From Bifidobacterium sp. UBA744 (lineage in GTDB: Bacteria > Actinomycetota > Actinomycetes > Actinomycetales > Bifidobacteriaceae), in contig DBKS01000059.1 of the NCBI GenBank assembly GCA_002298605.1, positions 12,964-28,877 of the forward strand: DNA of 15,914 nucleotides, given 5' to 3'. The position numbers were made by a program, and so were the translations under genes. The notes beneath the pieces are model-generated. The model had not been told where the DNA came from, searched no databases, and saw only the letters and a list, made by a program, of their open reading frames with translations. Shown here in pieces: positions 1-7,106 of the stretch (within the stretch, counting starts at the first letter, position 1; the number at the start of each line of letters is the position of its first letter).

Positions 1-267
1 TCAGGAGAGTGGGGCGATGCGGTCGAATGGCTTGCTGGCGACGGCGTTGTTCCATGCCGCGTAGATCTCGTCCTCGTGCAGTACCAGCCATGCGGCGACA
101 AGCTTGTATTGCTTGGTGGGGAGGGCCCCTGCCAGCAGCTCGCCATCGATGCCAATGGACGCTTCGTAGTCTCCGTAGTAGACGTGGATGTGGGGCTTAT
201 GATGTTGCTTCTCGTCGTCGTACATCAGCTTGATGATGATTCCGTAGAATCTGCTCAACTCCGGCAT
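1..267 (-). CDS. DUF4160 domain protein
   Basis: An 88-residue protein matching the DUF4160 family, seen in the HHKPHIHVYYGDYEASIGID core followed by LAGALPTKQYKLVAAWL and HEDEIYAAW; the family usually has this H-x-P-H-x-H-V pattern and this length. The ATG at 267 is preceded by a purine-rich AGAGAGGCAGGACG, a fair ribosome binding site. The function is not established. From family knowledge, DUF4160 genes are often followed by a DUF2442 gene, and the pair has been discussed as toxin-antitoxin-like; any such partner would lie beyond the left edge, so this cannot be tested here. There is no signal peptide or membrane segment, so it is likely cytoplasmic. The gene ends exactly at the window edge with a TGA stop and appears complete. 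Confidence 0.85.
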   Translation of the reverse strand: MPELSRFYGIIIKLMYDDEKQHHKPHIHVYYGDYEASIGIDGELLAGALPTKQYKLVAAWLVLHEDEIYAAWNNAVASKPFDRIAPLS

Positions 268-305
268 CGTCCTGCCTCTCTGTGTGATGAGCGACCGTCG
301 TTATC

Positions 306-311
306 AGTATA
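306..311 (-). promoter_or_regulatory. Possible -10 box for the DUF4160 gene
   Basis: TATACT on the minus strand, about 38 bp upstream of the ATG, in the only AT-rich patch of this spacer. No convincing -35 hexamer is seen at 16-18 bp, so the call rests on the -10 alone. Confidence 0.35.
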
Positions 312-397
312 TTAGAGGGCCAAACGGAGTCGACAGGATGTGCAGTGAATGCGTCCGGCTTATTTCCACCCATGCGAGCAGGTCTGTGGCTGAGGTC

Positions 398-531
398 GAG
401 TTCACGGCATAGGGCCGTCGAGGTGGTGAAGCGAATGGCTTTGGCGCGTGACTTGCTGGCTGGAACCACGTATCCGCGGTGCTCGAAGAACGGGCGGGCT
501 GTGATGGAGACGCACATCATGCTGCTGGCGC
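398..531 (-). pseudogene. Decayed C-terminus of a GNAT acetyltransferase
   Basis: A minus-strand frame upstream of the DUF4160 gene reads VSITARPFFEHRGYVV, then RAKAIRFTTSTALCREL. The first block is the hallmark near the C-terminus of many GNAT N-acetyltransferases (S-I-T-A-x-P-F-F-E-x-x-G-Y/F-x-V). The second block resembles the usual ending G-x-x-F/L-T-N-x-x-M-x-R-x-L, but the N-Y-x-M part is lost. There is no room for the acetyl-CoA binding N-terminal part: the MFS gene's stop codon lies about 10 bp upstream. No start codon or ribosome binding site serves this frame, and it runs on without a sensible stop into the DUF4160 start. I read it as a relic left by a deletion. It could be a chance resemblance, but the contiguous match makes that less likely. 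Confidence 0.6.
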
Positions 532-540
532 AATGGGGGA

Positions 541-1818
541 TCAGCTGCGTGTCGGATCCTTCTGCAGGGCGAGGAAGATGAGGGCGACGATCAGCAGGAT
601 GGCGATGGAGAGCACGCCGGTTGACGCGTTGCCGGTCAGCGAGGTTGTCGTGGCGACGAGGAACGTGCCGATGATCGAGGCCGTCTTGCCGAAGATGTCG
701 TAGAAGCCGTAGTATTCGTTGGCGCGGTCCTTGGGAATGAGTTTGCCGTAGTACGAACGGCTCAGCGCCTGGATACCGCCCTGGAACATGCCGACCAAAA
801 TCGCCAGGATCCAGAATTGCGTCTCGGTTTTCAGAAAGAATGCGGCGAAGAACACGATGCACATATATGCCACCACGGCCACCAGAATCATCGGCTTGCA
901 TCCGAATCGGCCGGCCAGGCGGCCGTACAGAATCGCACAGGGGAATGCCACGAACTGCGTGACCAGCAGAGCGATGACCAACTGCGTGGAGTCCAAGCCG
1001 AGCTGCGTGCCGTAGGACGTCGACATGGTGATCACGGTGTTGACGGCGTCGATGTAGAAGAAGAATGCGAGCATGAACATCCACAGCGGTTTGTTGCGCA
1101 CGATGCTGCGGAAGGTCGCCTCCAGTTCGGTGAAGGTGCCGCGCACCGCGGCGCCGAGATCCCTGCTGGTGGCGCGATAGTGCGTCTGACGATAGCTGGA
1201 CAGCAGCGGGACGGTGAACGCCACCCACCAGGCGGCCGTGATCATGAACGACATGCGGGTGCACAATGCGGTATCAAGGCCCAGCAGCGCCGGGCCGCCG
1301 AAAATCAGGCCGATGCACACGAGGAACGGAACGGTTGAGCCCACATAACCCCAGCCGTAGCCGTGCGAGGAGACCCTGTCCATGCGTTCATCGGTAGTGG
1401 TGTCGATCAGCATCGAGTCGTAGAAGGTGAGTGAGCCGTTCAGCCCGATGGTGGCCAGTACATACACCACCAGAAACGCCAGCCATCCCAGCGGCAGCGC
1501 CATCGCGCAGCACATGACCGCGCCGGTCAGGAAGAAGCCGAGGAAGAATCGGATTTTCATGCCCTGCACATCGGCGATGGAGCCCAGCAGCGGCATCAGC
1601 ACGGCGATGACGAGCGACGCGATGGTCTGCGCGTAGCCCCATGTGGACACGATATTCGTCTCGCCTGCCGCCTTGAGCAGTGAATTCGCGTAAATCGGCA
1701 CCACGGCGGTGCTCAGCAACACGAACGCCGAATTGCCCACGTCATAGACGATCCACTGCCTTTCGCGTCGCGTGAGTTTTCCGTTCGGCGTCGCCTGTTC
1801 GGTTATCTGATCATGCAT
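541..1818 (-). CDS. MFS transporter, UMF1 (Atg22-like) type
   Basis: A 425-residue integral membrane protein with about 12 hydrophobic segments. Near the N-terminus QWIVYDVGNSAFVLLSTAVV matches the UMF1/MFS_22 signature (Y-D-x-x-N-S-A-F). Near residue 363 KDRANEYYGFYDIFGK matches the family's late signature (R-x-x-E-x-F-G-F-Y-D-x-x-G-K). UMF1 proteins are effluxer-like relatives of yeast Atg22; the substrate cannot be told from sequence. The start is the ATG at 1818, preceded by AGGAG six bases away. An upstream in-frame ATG at 1875 has no ribosome binding site and would add a non-conserved leader. The gene is monocistronic here and divergent from rpmB. Its stop lies about 10 bp from the GNAT-like relic, so its 3' end may border a deletion junction. 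Confidence 0.85.
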   Translation of the reverse strand: MHDQITEQATPNGKLTRRERQWIVYDVGNSAFVLLSTAVVPIYANSLLKAAGETNIVSTWGYAQTIASLVIAVLMPLLGSIADVQGMKIRFFLGFFLTGAVMCCAMALPLGWLAFLVVYVLATIGLNGSLTFYDSMLIDTTTDERMDRVSSHGYGWGYVGSTVPFLVCIGLIFGGPALLGLDTALCTRMSFMITAAWWVAFTVPLLSSYRQTHYRATSRDLGAAVRGTFTELEATFRSIVRNKPLWMFMLAFFFYIDAVNTVITMSTSYGTQLGLDSTQLVIALLVTQFVAFPCAILYGRLAGRFGCKPMILVAVVAYMCIVFFAAFFLKTETQFWILAILVGMFQGGIQALSRSYYGKLIPKDRANEYYGFYDIFGKTASIIGTFLVATTTSLTGNASTGVLSIAILLIVALIFLALQKDPTRS

Positions 1819-1965
1819 GTGTTGCTCCTGCCCGGTTGAAGACGGCGATTGCGCCCCGGCCCCGTCAAACTTCATCGTAAAAGCACGGGGGAGGGTTTCG
1901 CGACCGCATAAAATGAACAGCGTATGAATTATCGTATGGCTCGCAGGGCGTGATCCTCGCTTGAC

Positions 1966-1994
1966 TTGCGAAACGCAGGATTGAGCCGTATACT
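1966..1994 (+). promoter_or_regulatory. Promoter of rpmB
   Basis: TTGCGA at 1966-1971 and TATACT at 1989-1994, with a 17-bp spacer. Transcription would start near 2001, giving a leader of about 80 nt before rpmB. An alternative -35, TTGACT at 1961-1966, fits the consensus better but would be 22 bp from the -10. Confidence 0.55.
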
Positions 1995-2080
1995 TGTGAA
2001 GTTGTGTGTTCAGCCGAGCGGCAAAACGCGAGCGCAGGGCACGAAAGACTTGGAATAGAACCAACATAAGGGAGTCCATC

Positions 2081-2275
2081 ATGGCAGCTCGTTGCGCAGT
2101 GTGCGGCAAGGGACCGCAGACCGGTTACACCGTATCTCATTCGCATATCCGTAACAAGCGCACCTTCCGCCCGAACCTGCAGCCGGTTCGCACCACCATC
2201 AACGGCGAGAACGTTCGCGTGCGCGTGTGCGGCAAGTGCATCAAGGCCGGCAAGGTGCAGCGCGTGGCCGCCTGA
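2081..2275 (+). CDS. rpmB: 50S ribosomal protein L28
   Basis: A 64-residue protein beginning MAARCAVCGKGPQTGY, with the L28 core HIRNKRTFRPNLQPVR and ending in VCGKCIKAGKV. L28 is a component of the large ribosomal subunit. Two CxxC pairs (C5/C8 and the VCGKC pair near the C-terminus) mark the zinc-ribbon (C+) form; many bacteria also carry a cysteine-free paralogue for zinc starvation, not seen here. The start ATG has AAGGGAG six bases upstream. The gene stands alone, with its own promoter upstream and an intrinsic terminator directly downstream, followed by recG on the same strand. Confidence 0.97.
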   Translation: MAARCAVCGKGPQTGYTVSHSHIRNKRTFRPNLQPVRTTINGENVRVRVCGKCIKAGKVQRVAA

Positions 2276-2303
2276 GCCGCGTCGCAGCTTGTTGCTGATC
2301 GTT

Positions 2304-2336
2304 GAAACCCCGGAGCCTGTTGGTTTCGGGGTTTTC
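2304..2336 (+). terminator. Intrinsic terminator after rpmB
   Basis: AAACCCCG (2305-2312) pairs with CGGGGTTT (2327-2334); inside it AGCC can pair with GGTT across one mismatch, closing a TGTT loop. The stem runs into a short T run (TTTT at 2332-2335), about 30 bp after the rpmB stop. This is the best intrinsic terminator in the window. Confidence 0.75.
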
Positions 2337-2386
2337 TCATATAGGCGGGCATGGGATGTGAGATACGTGGTCGATGGGATGTGGGT

Positions 2387-4675
2387 ATGAGTGTTTCGCT
2401 GGATTCGACCGTTTCGTCGTTGCTGACGAACAGACGCCGTGTGGGTGCGTTGAAGAGCTTGGGCGTGCTTACGGTGCGGGATGCCTTGACGTATTATCCT
2501 TTTCGCGTGACCGATCCGGTTCCGGTGCGCCCGGTCCGTCAGGCGGCGGTTGGAGCGCCGATGGCGTTTGCGGCGTCGGTTGAGGCTGTGCGCGTGGTGC
2601 CGATGAACGCACGGCGTGGTTTTCGGTTCGAGGCGCTGGTCGCGGACGATGCGGGCGCGCCGGCGAGACTGGTGTTCTTCTCGTATAAGAAGTCATATGT
2701 GGACTGGCTGGGCATGCGGTTGCGTTCCGGGGCTCGTGTGGTGGTGTCCGGCGTGCCGAGCGAGTTCAACGGGCAGTTGCAGTTCACGCATCCGGAGATT
2801 GTGACGGTGGGCCAGGGCGGTGACGCCGATTCCGACGACCAGGCGTTGCGTCGGGTTTCGAGGCCGCGCCCGGTGTACCACGCGAGTTCGCGCATCTCTT
2901 CGGAGCATATCCATGAGACGATCATGGGGTTCCTGACCTTGCTGGACGGCGAGCGGGGTGGGCTGCGCGCGGCGATTGCGGATGTGGTTCCCGAGGATGT
3001 GCGTGCGCATGGCGACTATCCGCATCGTTGCGACGCATTCCGGCAGGTGCACGATCCGGACAGCGTCGAGGCTTTTCATCGGGCGATTGCCATGCTGCGC
3101 TATGAGGAGGCGTTGGTGAGTCAAACGGCGTTGATTCGTTCGCGTCACGCCACGCATGCCGTTGCGGCCTACCCGTGTGGGATCGGTAGGTTGGACCGTG
3201 CCGGAATGGTGGGGCGGTTCATTGATGCATTGCCGTTTGCGCTTACTGCCGGCCAGCGCGATGTGGTGGACGACATTCTGCACGATATGGCTCAGGACTG
3301 GCCGATGCAGCGCCTGCTGCAGGGCGAGGTCGGTTCGGGTAAGACCGTGGTGGCGATTGCCGCGATGCTTGCGGCGGTGGCGGCTGGTCATCAGGCGGTT
3401 CTGGTGGCGCCCACGCAGGTGCTGGCGGAACAGCATGCCGAGAATATCGGCGGCATGATCGAGGCGATGGGCGAAAGCCCCGAGTCGGTGCCGGTGGTGC
3501 TGTTGACCGGCGGCATGAGGCTGGCCGCGCGTCGGCGTGCGCTGGCGGTGGCGGCATCCGGTCAGCCGTGCATCATTGTGGCGACCCATGCGGCGTTCTC
3601 CAAAACCTTCCAGGCGCCTGGGCTGGCGTTGGTGGTGATCGACGAGCAGCACCGCTTTGGCGTCGAGCAGCGCGAAAGCCTGCGGCATCGTTACAAAACC
3701 GCCCCGCATCTGCTGGTGATGACGGCCACCCCGATTCCCAGAACGGCCGCGATGACGTGGTTCGGTGATCTTGACGTCTCATGGCTGACCGAGCTGCCCG
3801 GCGGCCGCAAACCGATCCGCACGGTGGTGATCCCGGAGGCGGATGGCGGGACGATGGCCCGGATGCTTCAGCATATCCGCGCTCGGATCGATGCCGGGGA
3901 ACGGGCGTATGTGGTCTGCCCGCGCATCGATGCGGACGACGATCCTGTTGCTAACGCCGCCACCGCCGACACTGTTGCCACCGCCGCCGAGTCCGGGACG
4001 TCGGACGAGGACGGTCCGCGGCCGGATATCCTGACGGATGACGAGATCGGCGAGCCCCGGGCCCCGCTGCATTCCGTGGCCGAGATCGCCGGGCGTCTGG
4101 CCGCCCTGCCGCAGTTCCGGGGCATACGATTCGCCACGTTGACCGGCCGCGATGACGACGAGACGAAAACTCGCGTGATGGCGTCGTTTGCATCCGGCGA
4201 GACGCCGGTGCTGGTGTCCACCACGGTGATCGAGGTCGGCGTGGATGTGCGGCAGGCCAGCTGCATCGTCATCTTCGATGCCGACCGCTTTGGTCTGTCC
4301 CAGCTGCACCAGCTGCGCGGCCGCGTGGGCCGAGGCGGCACGCAGTCGTGGGCGTTCCTGATTTCCAGGGCCGAGCCGGATTCCATCGCCGCGCAGCGCC
4401 TTGAGGTTATCCGGGGGACGTTGGACGGCTCCGAAATCGCCCAGGCAGATCTTGAGCTTCGCGGTGCGGGCGACGTGCTGGGCGACGCGCAATCCGGCGG
4501 GAAATCGAGCCTGAAGCTGCTGCGGGTGGTGAAGGACGCCAAACTGATCGAGCAGGCTCGCGCCGACGCCGAGCAGATTCTGGCCGATGATCCCCAACTC
4601 GCCGATGATCCCCAGCTCGCCGGTGCCGTGCTGGATTTCACCCGCGGCAACGAGAGTTTTCTGATGACGACGTGA
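2387..4675 (+). CDS. recG: ATP-dependent DNA helicase RecG
   Basis: A 762-residue RecG, which remodels stalled replication forks and branch-migrates Holliday junctions. An N-terminal wedge/OB part (about residues 1-270, with the conserved ALTYYPFRVTDP near the start) precedes two helicase lobes. Visible motifs: Walker A GEVGSGKT at 313-320, DEQH at 419-422, MTATPIPRT from 445, and QLRGRVGRGG from 642, followed by the RecG-type C-terminus with DLELRGAGDVLG. An acidic, Ala/Thr-rich insertion (about 515-560) lies between the lobes where E. coli RecG is short. Residues 733-744 are a tandem ADDPQL duplication. I chose the ATG at 2387 because MSVSLDSTVSSLLTNRRRVGALK looks like the family start; an in-frame ATG at 2351 would add 12 residues, and neither has a strong ribosome binding site. 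rsmD follows 57 bp downstream. Confidence 0.95.
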   Translation: MSVSLDSTVSSLLTNRRRVGALKSLGVLTVRDALTYYPFRVTDPVPVRPVRQAAVGAPMAFAASVEAVRVVPMNARRGFRFEALVADDAGAPARLVFFSYKKSYVDWLGMRLRSGARVVVSGVPSEFNGQLQFTHPEIVTVGQGGDADSDDQALRRVSRPRPVYHASSRISSEHIHETIMGFLTLLDGERGGLRAAIADVVPEDVRAHGDYPHRCDAFRQVHDPDSVEAFHRAIAMLRYEEALVSQTALIRSRHATHAVAAYPCGIGRLDRAGMVGRFIDALPFALTAGQRDVVDDILHDMAQDWPMQRLLQGEVGSGKTVVAIAAMLAAVAAGHQAVLVAPTQVLAEQHAENIGGMIEAMGESPESVPVVLLTGGMRLAARRRALAVAASGQPCIIVATHAAFSKTFQAPGLALVVIDEQHRFGVEQRESLRHRYKTAPHLLVMTATPIPRTAAMTWFGDLDVSWLTELPGGRKPIRTVVIPEADGGTMARMLQHIRARIDAGERAYVVCPRIDADDDPVANAATADTVATAAESGTSDEDGPRPDILTDDEIGEPRAPLHSVAEIAGRLAALPQFRGIRFATLTGRDDDETKTRVMASFASGETPVLVSTTVIEVGVDVRQASCIVIFDADRFGLSQLHQLRGRVGRGGTQSWAFLISRAEPDSIAAQRLEVIRGTLDGSEIAQADLELRGAGDVLGDAQSGGKSSLKLLRVVKDAKLIEQARADAEQILADDPQLADDPQLAGAVLDFTRGNESFLMTT
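4583..4618 (+). repeat. In-frame 18-bp tandem duplication in recG
   Basis: Two adjacent copies of GCCGATGATCCCCARCTC (4583-4600 and 4601-4618) differ only at the wobble base of the Gln codon (CAA versus CAG). They encode ADDPQL twice at residues 733-744, in the variable C-terminal tail. Confidence 0.9.
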
Positions 4676-4697
4676 TCGGCCCCTCAACCCTCGGTCC

Positions 4698-4726
4698 TTC
4701 AACCTGTGGATTGGTACCGCTAGCAT
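4698..4726 (+). promoter_or_regulatory. Possible leaderless promoter of rsmD
   Basis: TTCAAC (4698-4703) and TAGCAT (4721-4726) are 17 bp apart, and the rsmD ATG begins 7 bp after the -10. Transcription would then start at or next to the start codon. No Shine-Dalgarno sequence precedes the ATG, which agrees with a leaderless mRNA. The hexamers are imperfect matches. Confidence 0.4.
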
Positions 4727-4732
4727 GGAACT

Positions 4733-5305
4733 ATGCGTGTAATTTCAGGACGTTTCAAGGGATTTCAGCTGCCGGCGGCGAAAACCGGCACCCGACCCAC
4801 CACCGACCGGACCAAGGAGGCCATTTTCTCGCATCTCGACTCATGGGGTGTGCTTGACGACGCCCGTGTGCTCGACCTGTTCGCCGGCACGGGCGCCCTT
4901 GGCATCGAAGCGTTGTCCCGCGGGGCCACGTCGCTGGTGGCGGTGGAATCCTCGGGTCCAGCTGCGGCTGCGCTATCCAGGACCATCGCGGCACTGAAAG
5001 CTTCCAAGGCTTGGCAATCGGGGATGCAGGCCCGGGCGATGCGGACGAAGGCCGAGTCATTCGCGGCCGGGGCGGCGGGCGACCACTTTGACGTGATCTT
5101 CATTGATCCGCCCTATGCCATGACCACCGAGGCGTGCAACGCCCTGCTGGCGGATCTGGTCGCGCATGGTGCCGCCGCCAGCCAGACGGTTATCGTGTTC
5201 GAACGTTCCACTCGCACCGAGGCATTGACCCCGCCTGCGGGCTGGCGGATTACGCAGAGCAAGGCGTACGGCGAAACCGCCGTGATGTATGTCGGACAGG
5301 AGTGA
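4733..5305 (+). CDS. rsmD: 16S rRNA (guanine966-N2)-methyltransferase RsmD
   Basis: A 190-residue Rossmann-fold methyltransferase that makes m2G966 in 16S rRNA using S-adenosylmethionine. It begins MRVISGRFKGFQLPA, the usual RsmD start (M-R-V/I-I-x-G-x-x-K-G), followed by RPTTDRTKEAIFSHL. The SAM-binding motif DLFAGTGALGIEALSRGA starts at residue 48, and the catalytic DPPY is at 125-128. Length is typical. In many genomes rsmD is followed by coaD; here the next gene is trmD on the opposite strand, with only one base between the two stop codons. No ribosome binding site is seen, and the start is probably leaderless. A five-codon reading frame (ATG at 4725, stop at 4740-4742) overlaps the start in another frame. 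Confidence 0.93.
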   Translation: MRVISGRFKGFQLPAAKTGTRPTTDRTKEAIFSHLDSWGVLDDARVLDLFAGTGALGIEALSRGATSLVAVESSGPAAAALSRTIAALKASKAWQSGMQARAMRTKAESFAAGAAGDHFDVIFIDPPYAMTTEACNALLADLVAHGAAASQTVIVFERSTRTEALTPPAGWRITQSKAYGETAVMYVGQE

Positions 5306-5306
5306 T

Positions 5307-6158
5307 TTACAGTTCGCGCTCGTGATTCAGGCGGTGGGGATGCGCTCCCGACACCTCCCATCCCAAGGCGATGAGGGTTTTGCGATCCGCCTTGTCAAGC
5401 GCCTTGCAATCCAAGGCCGCGATCAGATCGGGGCGAATGGCATTGGTGCGTTCCAGCGCTTCGTCGCGGCGAAAACGATCGACTTTGCCGTGATCCCCCG
5501 ACAGCAGTACATCCGGCACGCGTATGCCGCGCCACTCGGCGGGTTTGGTGTATTGCCGGTGCTCCAGCAGCGCGTCCTCGCCGGTATATGATTCCTCCAC
5601 GATCGACTCCGGATTGCCCATGAATCCGGGGATGAGCCGCGTGATGGCCTCGAGCATCACCGACACCGCCACTTCGCCGCCGTTGAGCACGTAGTCGCCG
5701 ATCGAATACTCGCGCACGTCGATGCCCTGTGCCCGGTAATACTCGGGGATGCGGGCGTCATAGCCCTCGTACCGGCCGCATCCGAACAGCAGATGGCCGG
5801 CGCGGCTGAGCTCGGTGGCATCGCGCTGGGTGAACAGGGGCGCCGATGGGTTCGGGAAGATAAGCACCGGGGCGGCCTTCGATTGAGCTGCTGCAGGCTG
5901 CGATTCGGGTTGCGTCTCCGGGCCCTGATCCAAACCGAGCAGTTCGTCCAGGCATTCGGCCCACACCGCCGGCTTCATGACCATGCCGGCGCCGCCGCCC
6001 ACCGGTGTATCGTCTACCGAATGATGCACGTCATGCGTCCAGTCGCGCAGATTATGCGCATGGACGTTCACCAGTCCCCTGGCCTGTGCCTTGCCGAACA
6101 GCGAAAGATTCAGCACATTGAAGTATTCGGGGAATACGGAAATGATATCGATGTCCAT
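5307..6158 (-). CDS. trmD: tRNA (guanine37-N1)-methyltransferase TrmD
   Basis: A 283-residue SPOUT-class (knotted) methyltransferase that makes m1G37 in tRNAs and prevents +1 frameshifting. The start MDIDIISVFPEYF is typical. Conserved blocks follow: DWTHDVHHSVDDTPVGGGAGMVMK (39-62), the SAM-knot region FGCGRYEGYDARI (125-137) and SIGDYVLNGGE (152-162), then YTKPAEWRGIRVPDVLLSGDH. LLEHRQYTKP has Glu where E. coli TrmD has its catalytic Asp (LLDCPHYTRP); as I recall, actinobacterial TrmDs share this Glu. A Gln/Pro/Ala-rich insert at about 76-97 is probably a surface loop. It is the last gene of the rpsP-khpA-rimM-trmD operon, 80 bp after rimM. The ribosome binding site is weak (AGG about 11 bases from the ATG). 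Confidence 0.96.
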   Translation of the reverse strand: MDIDIISVFPEYFNVLNLSLFGKAQARGLVNVHAHNLRDWTHDVHHSVDDTPVGGGAGMVMKPAVWAECLDELLGLDQGPETQPESQPAAAQSKAAPVLIFPNPSAPLFTQRDATELSRAGHLLFGCGRYEGYDARIPEYYRAQGIDVREYSIGDYVLNGGEVAVSVMLEAITRLIPGFMGNPESIVEESYTGEDALLEHRQYTKPAEWRGIRVPDVLLSGDHGKVDRFRRDEALERTNAIRPDLIAALDCKALDKADRKTLIALGWEVSGAHPHRLNHEREL

Positions 6159-6238
6159 ATGTACCAGCCTGTCGGTTTCGCCGATGAATTCCTGTCCGTC
6201 TCCGTGTCAGTCGCGGCGCCCCGGTCCGGAGCCGTCGC

Positions 6239-6874
6239 TCAGTCCGCGGAAAGCCCGGGGATCAACCCACCGGGCGGGTCAAGCGTGAGATACCCCTCGT
6301 CGAGGTTGATGTCGGGGACCAGCGCGTCCACAAAGGGAACCAGCGCGGTCTTCTCGAAAACGGGTTCGCCGTCCCTGTCGGTTCCGGTCTGCACCGGGGA
6401 AGCCAGTCGGATCTTCAACAGCGACTGGGCTGTGGAATCGATGACATCCACCACGGAACCCACCAACAGGCCCGCCGGCAATCCCAGTCCGTTGCCTTCG
6501 GCGAGTTTGGCGTCCAAGCCAATGAGGTCACGGGGATACCATTCGTCGGCATCCATCATGTCGTCGGGGTCGTCGGGCTCGCCATACAGTTCCACGCCGT
6601 TCAGTGCCTCGGCCGCGGTGCGGTCCTTCACCCCTTCAAGCTTGATGATCCAGCGATCCTTCATCGTCCGGGAGGATTCAACGACGTATTCGGTTGTCCC
6701 GTCCGCCGAATACAGCGGGGAACCGGGTTCGAACCTCCATTCCGGATCGTCGGTGTACAGCCGCACGGTTACTTCGCCTTTGAGCCCCTGCGCGCGGCCG
6801 ATACGAGCAACCCTCAGCAGATCAGGCTGCTGAGGGTCGTCGGAATGCATGGGACTCGCCACGCTGGGGTTCAC
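6239..6874 (-). CDS. rimM: Ribosome maturation factor RimM
   Basis: A protein of about 211 residues that assists maturation of the 16S rRNA 3' domain by binding S19 near the 30S head. The N-terminal RimM domain shows LLRVARIGRAQGLKGEVTVR and the YTDDPEWRF block. The C-terminal PRC-barrel begins near DEWYPRDLIGLDA and ends with the acidic, proline-rich PFVDALVPDINLDEGYLTLDPPGGL, typical of RimM. The GTG start at 6874 overlaps the khpA stop in GTGA, which suggests translational coupling. An in-frame ATG at 6850 (MHSDDPQQPDLL) is the alternative, giving 203 residues; neither has a clear ribosome binding site. It is the third gene of the operon, directly upstream of trmD as in many bacteria. Confidence 0.94.
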   Translation of the reverse strand: MNPSVASPMHSDDPQQPDLLRVARIGRAQGLKGEVTVRLYTDDPEWRFEPGSPLYSADGTTEYVVESSRTMKDRWIIKLEGVKDRTAAEALNGVELYGEPDDPDDMMDADEWYPRDLIGLDAKLAEGNGLGLPAGLLVGSVVDVIDSTAQSLLKIRLASPVQTGTDRDGEPVFEKTALVPFVDALVPDINLDEGYLTLDPPGGLIPGLSAD

Positions 6875-7104
6875 CTGCGCACATCCATGATGTCGACGCG
6901 CACCTTGTGATCGGACAGAGCCTGAATCACCGTGCGGACCGCGTTGGCAGTCCGGCCGTTGCGCCCGATGACGCGACCGATGTCCTCGGGATTCACCCGC
7001 ACGCGAAGCAGTTCGCCGCGAGCGTTTTCATGGGACTTGACGGAAACGTCGTCCGGGAAATCGACGATGTTCTTAATGAGGTGTTCCACAGCCTGGGCGA
7101 GCAT
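6871..7104 (-). CDS. khpA: KH-domain RNA-binding protein KhpA
   Basis: A 77-residue single type-II KH domain protein. It begins MLAQAVEHLIKNIVDFPDDV, the usual start of the KhpA/YlqC family, and carries the KH signature RVNPEDIGRVIGRNGRTANAVRT with the RNA-binding GxxG loop at G47-R48-N49-G50. In firmicutes and actinobacteria it binds many RNAs, often with KhpB. The ATG at 7104 gives the family length; a GTG two codons upstream at 7110 overlaps the rpsP stop as GTGA and could equally be used. Both choices imply tight translational coupling with rpsP. The downstream end overlaps the GTG start of rimM by 4 bp. Confidence 0.93.
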   Translation of the reverse strand: MLAQAVEHLIKNIVDFPDDVSVKSHENARGELLRVRVNPEDIGRVIGRNGRTANAVRTVIQALSDHKVRVDIMDVRR

Positions 7105-7106
7105 GA

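Noticed and set aside
345..581. A 78-codon plus-strand frame between DUF4160 and the MFS gene
   Set aside because: It has no ribosome binding site or domain. The minus strand of the same stretch carries the GNAT-like signature, which explains the bases better.
3779..4726. A 315-codon open frame antisense to recG, with similar ones at 2693-3709 and 3868-4650
   Set aside because: The products are Arg/His/Gly-rich with no recognisable motif and lie wholly opposite the well-supported recG frame.
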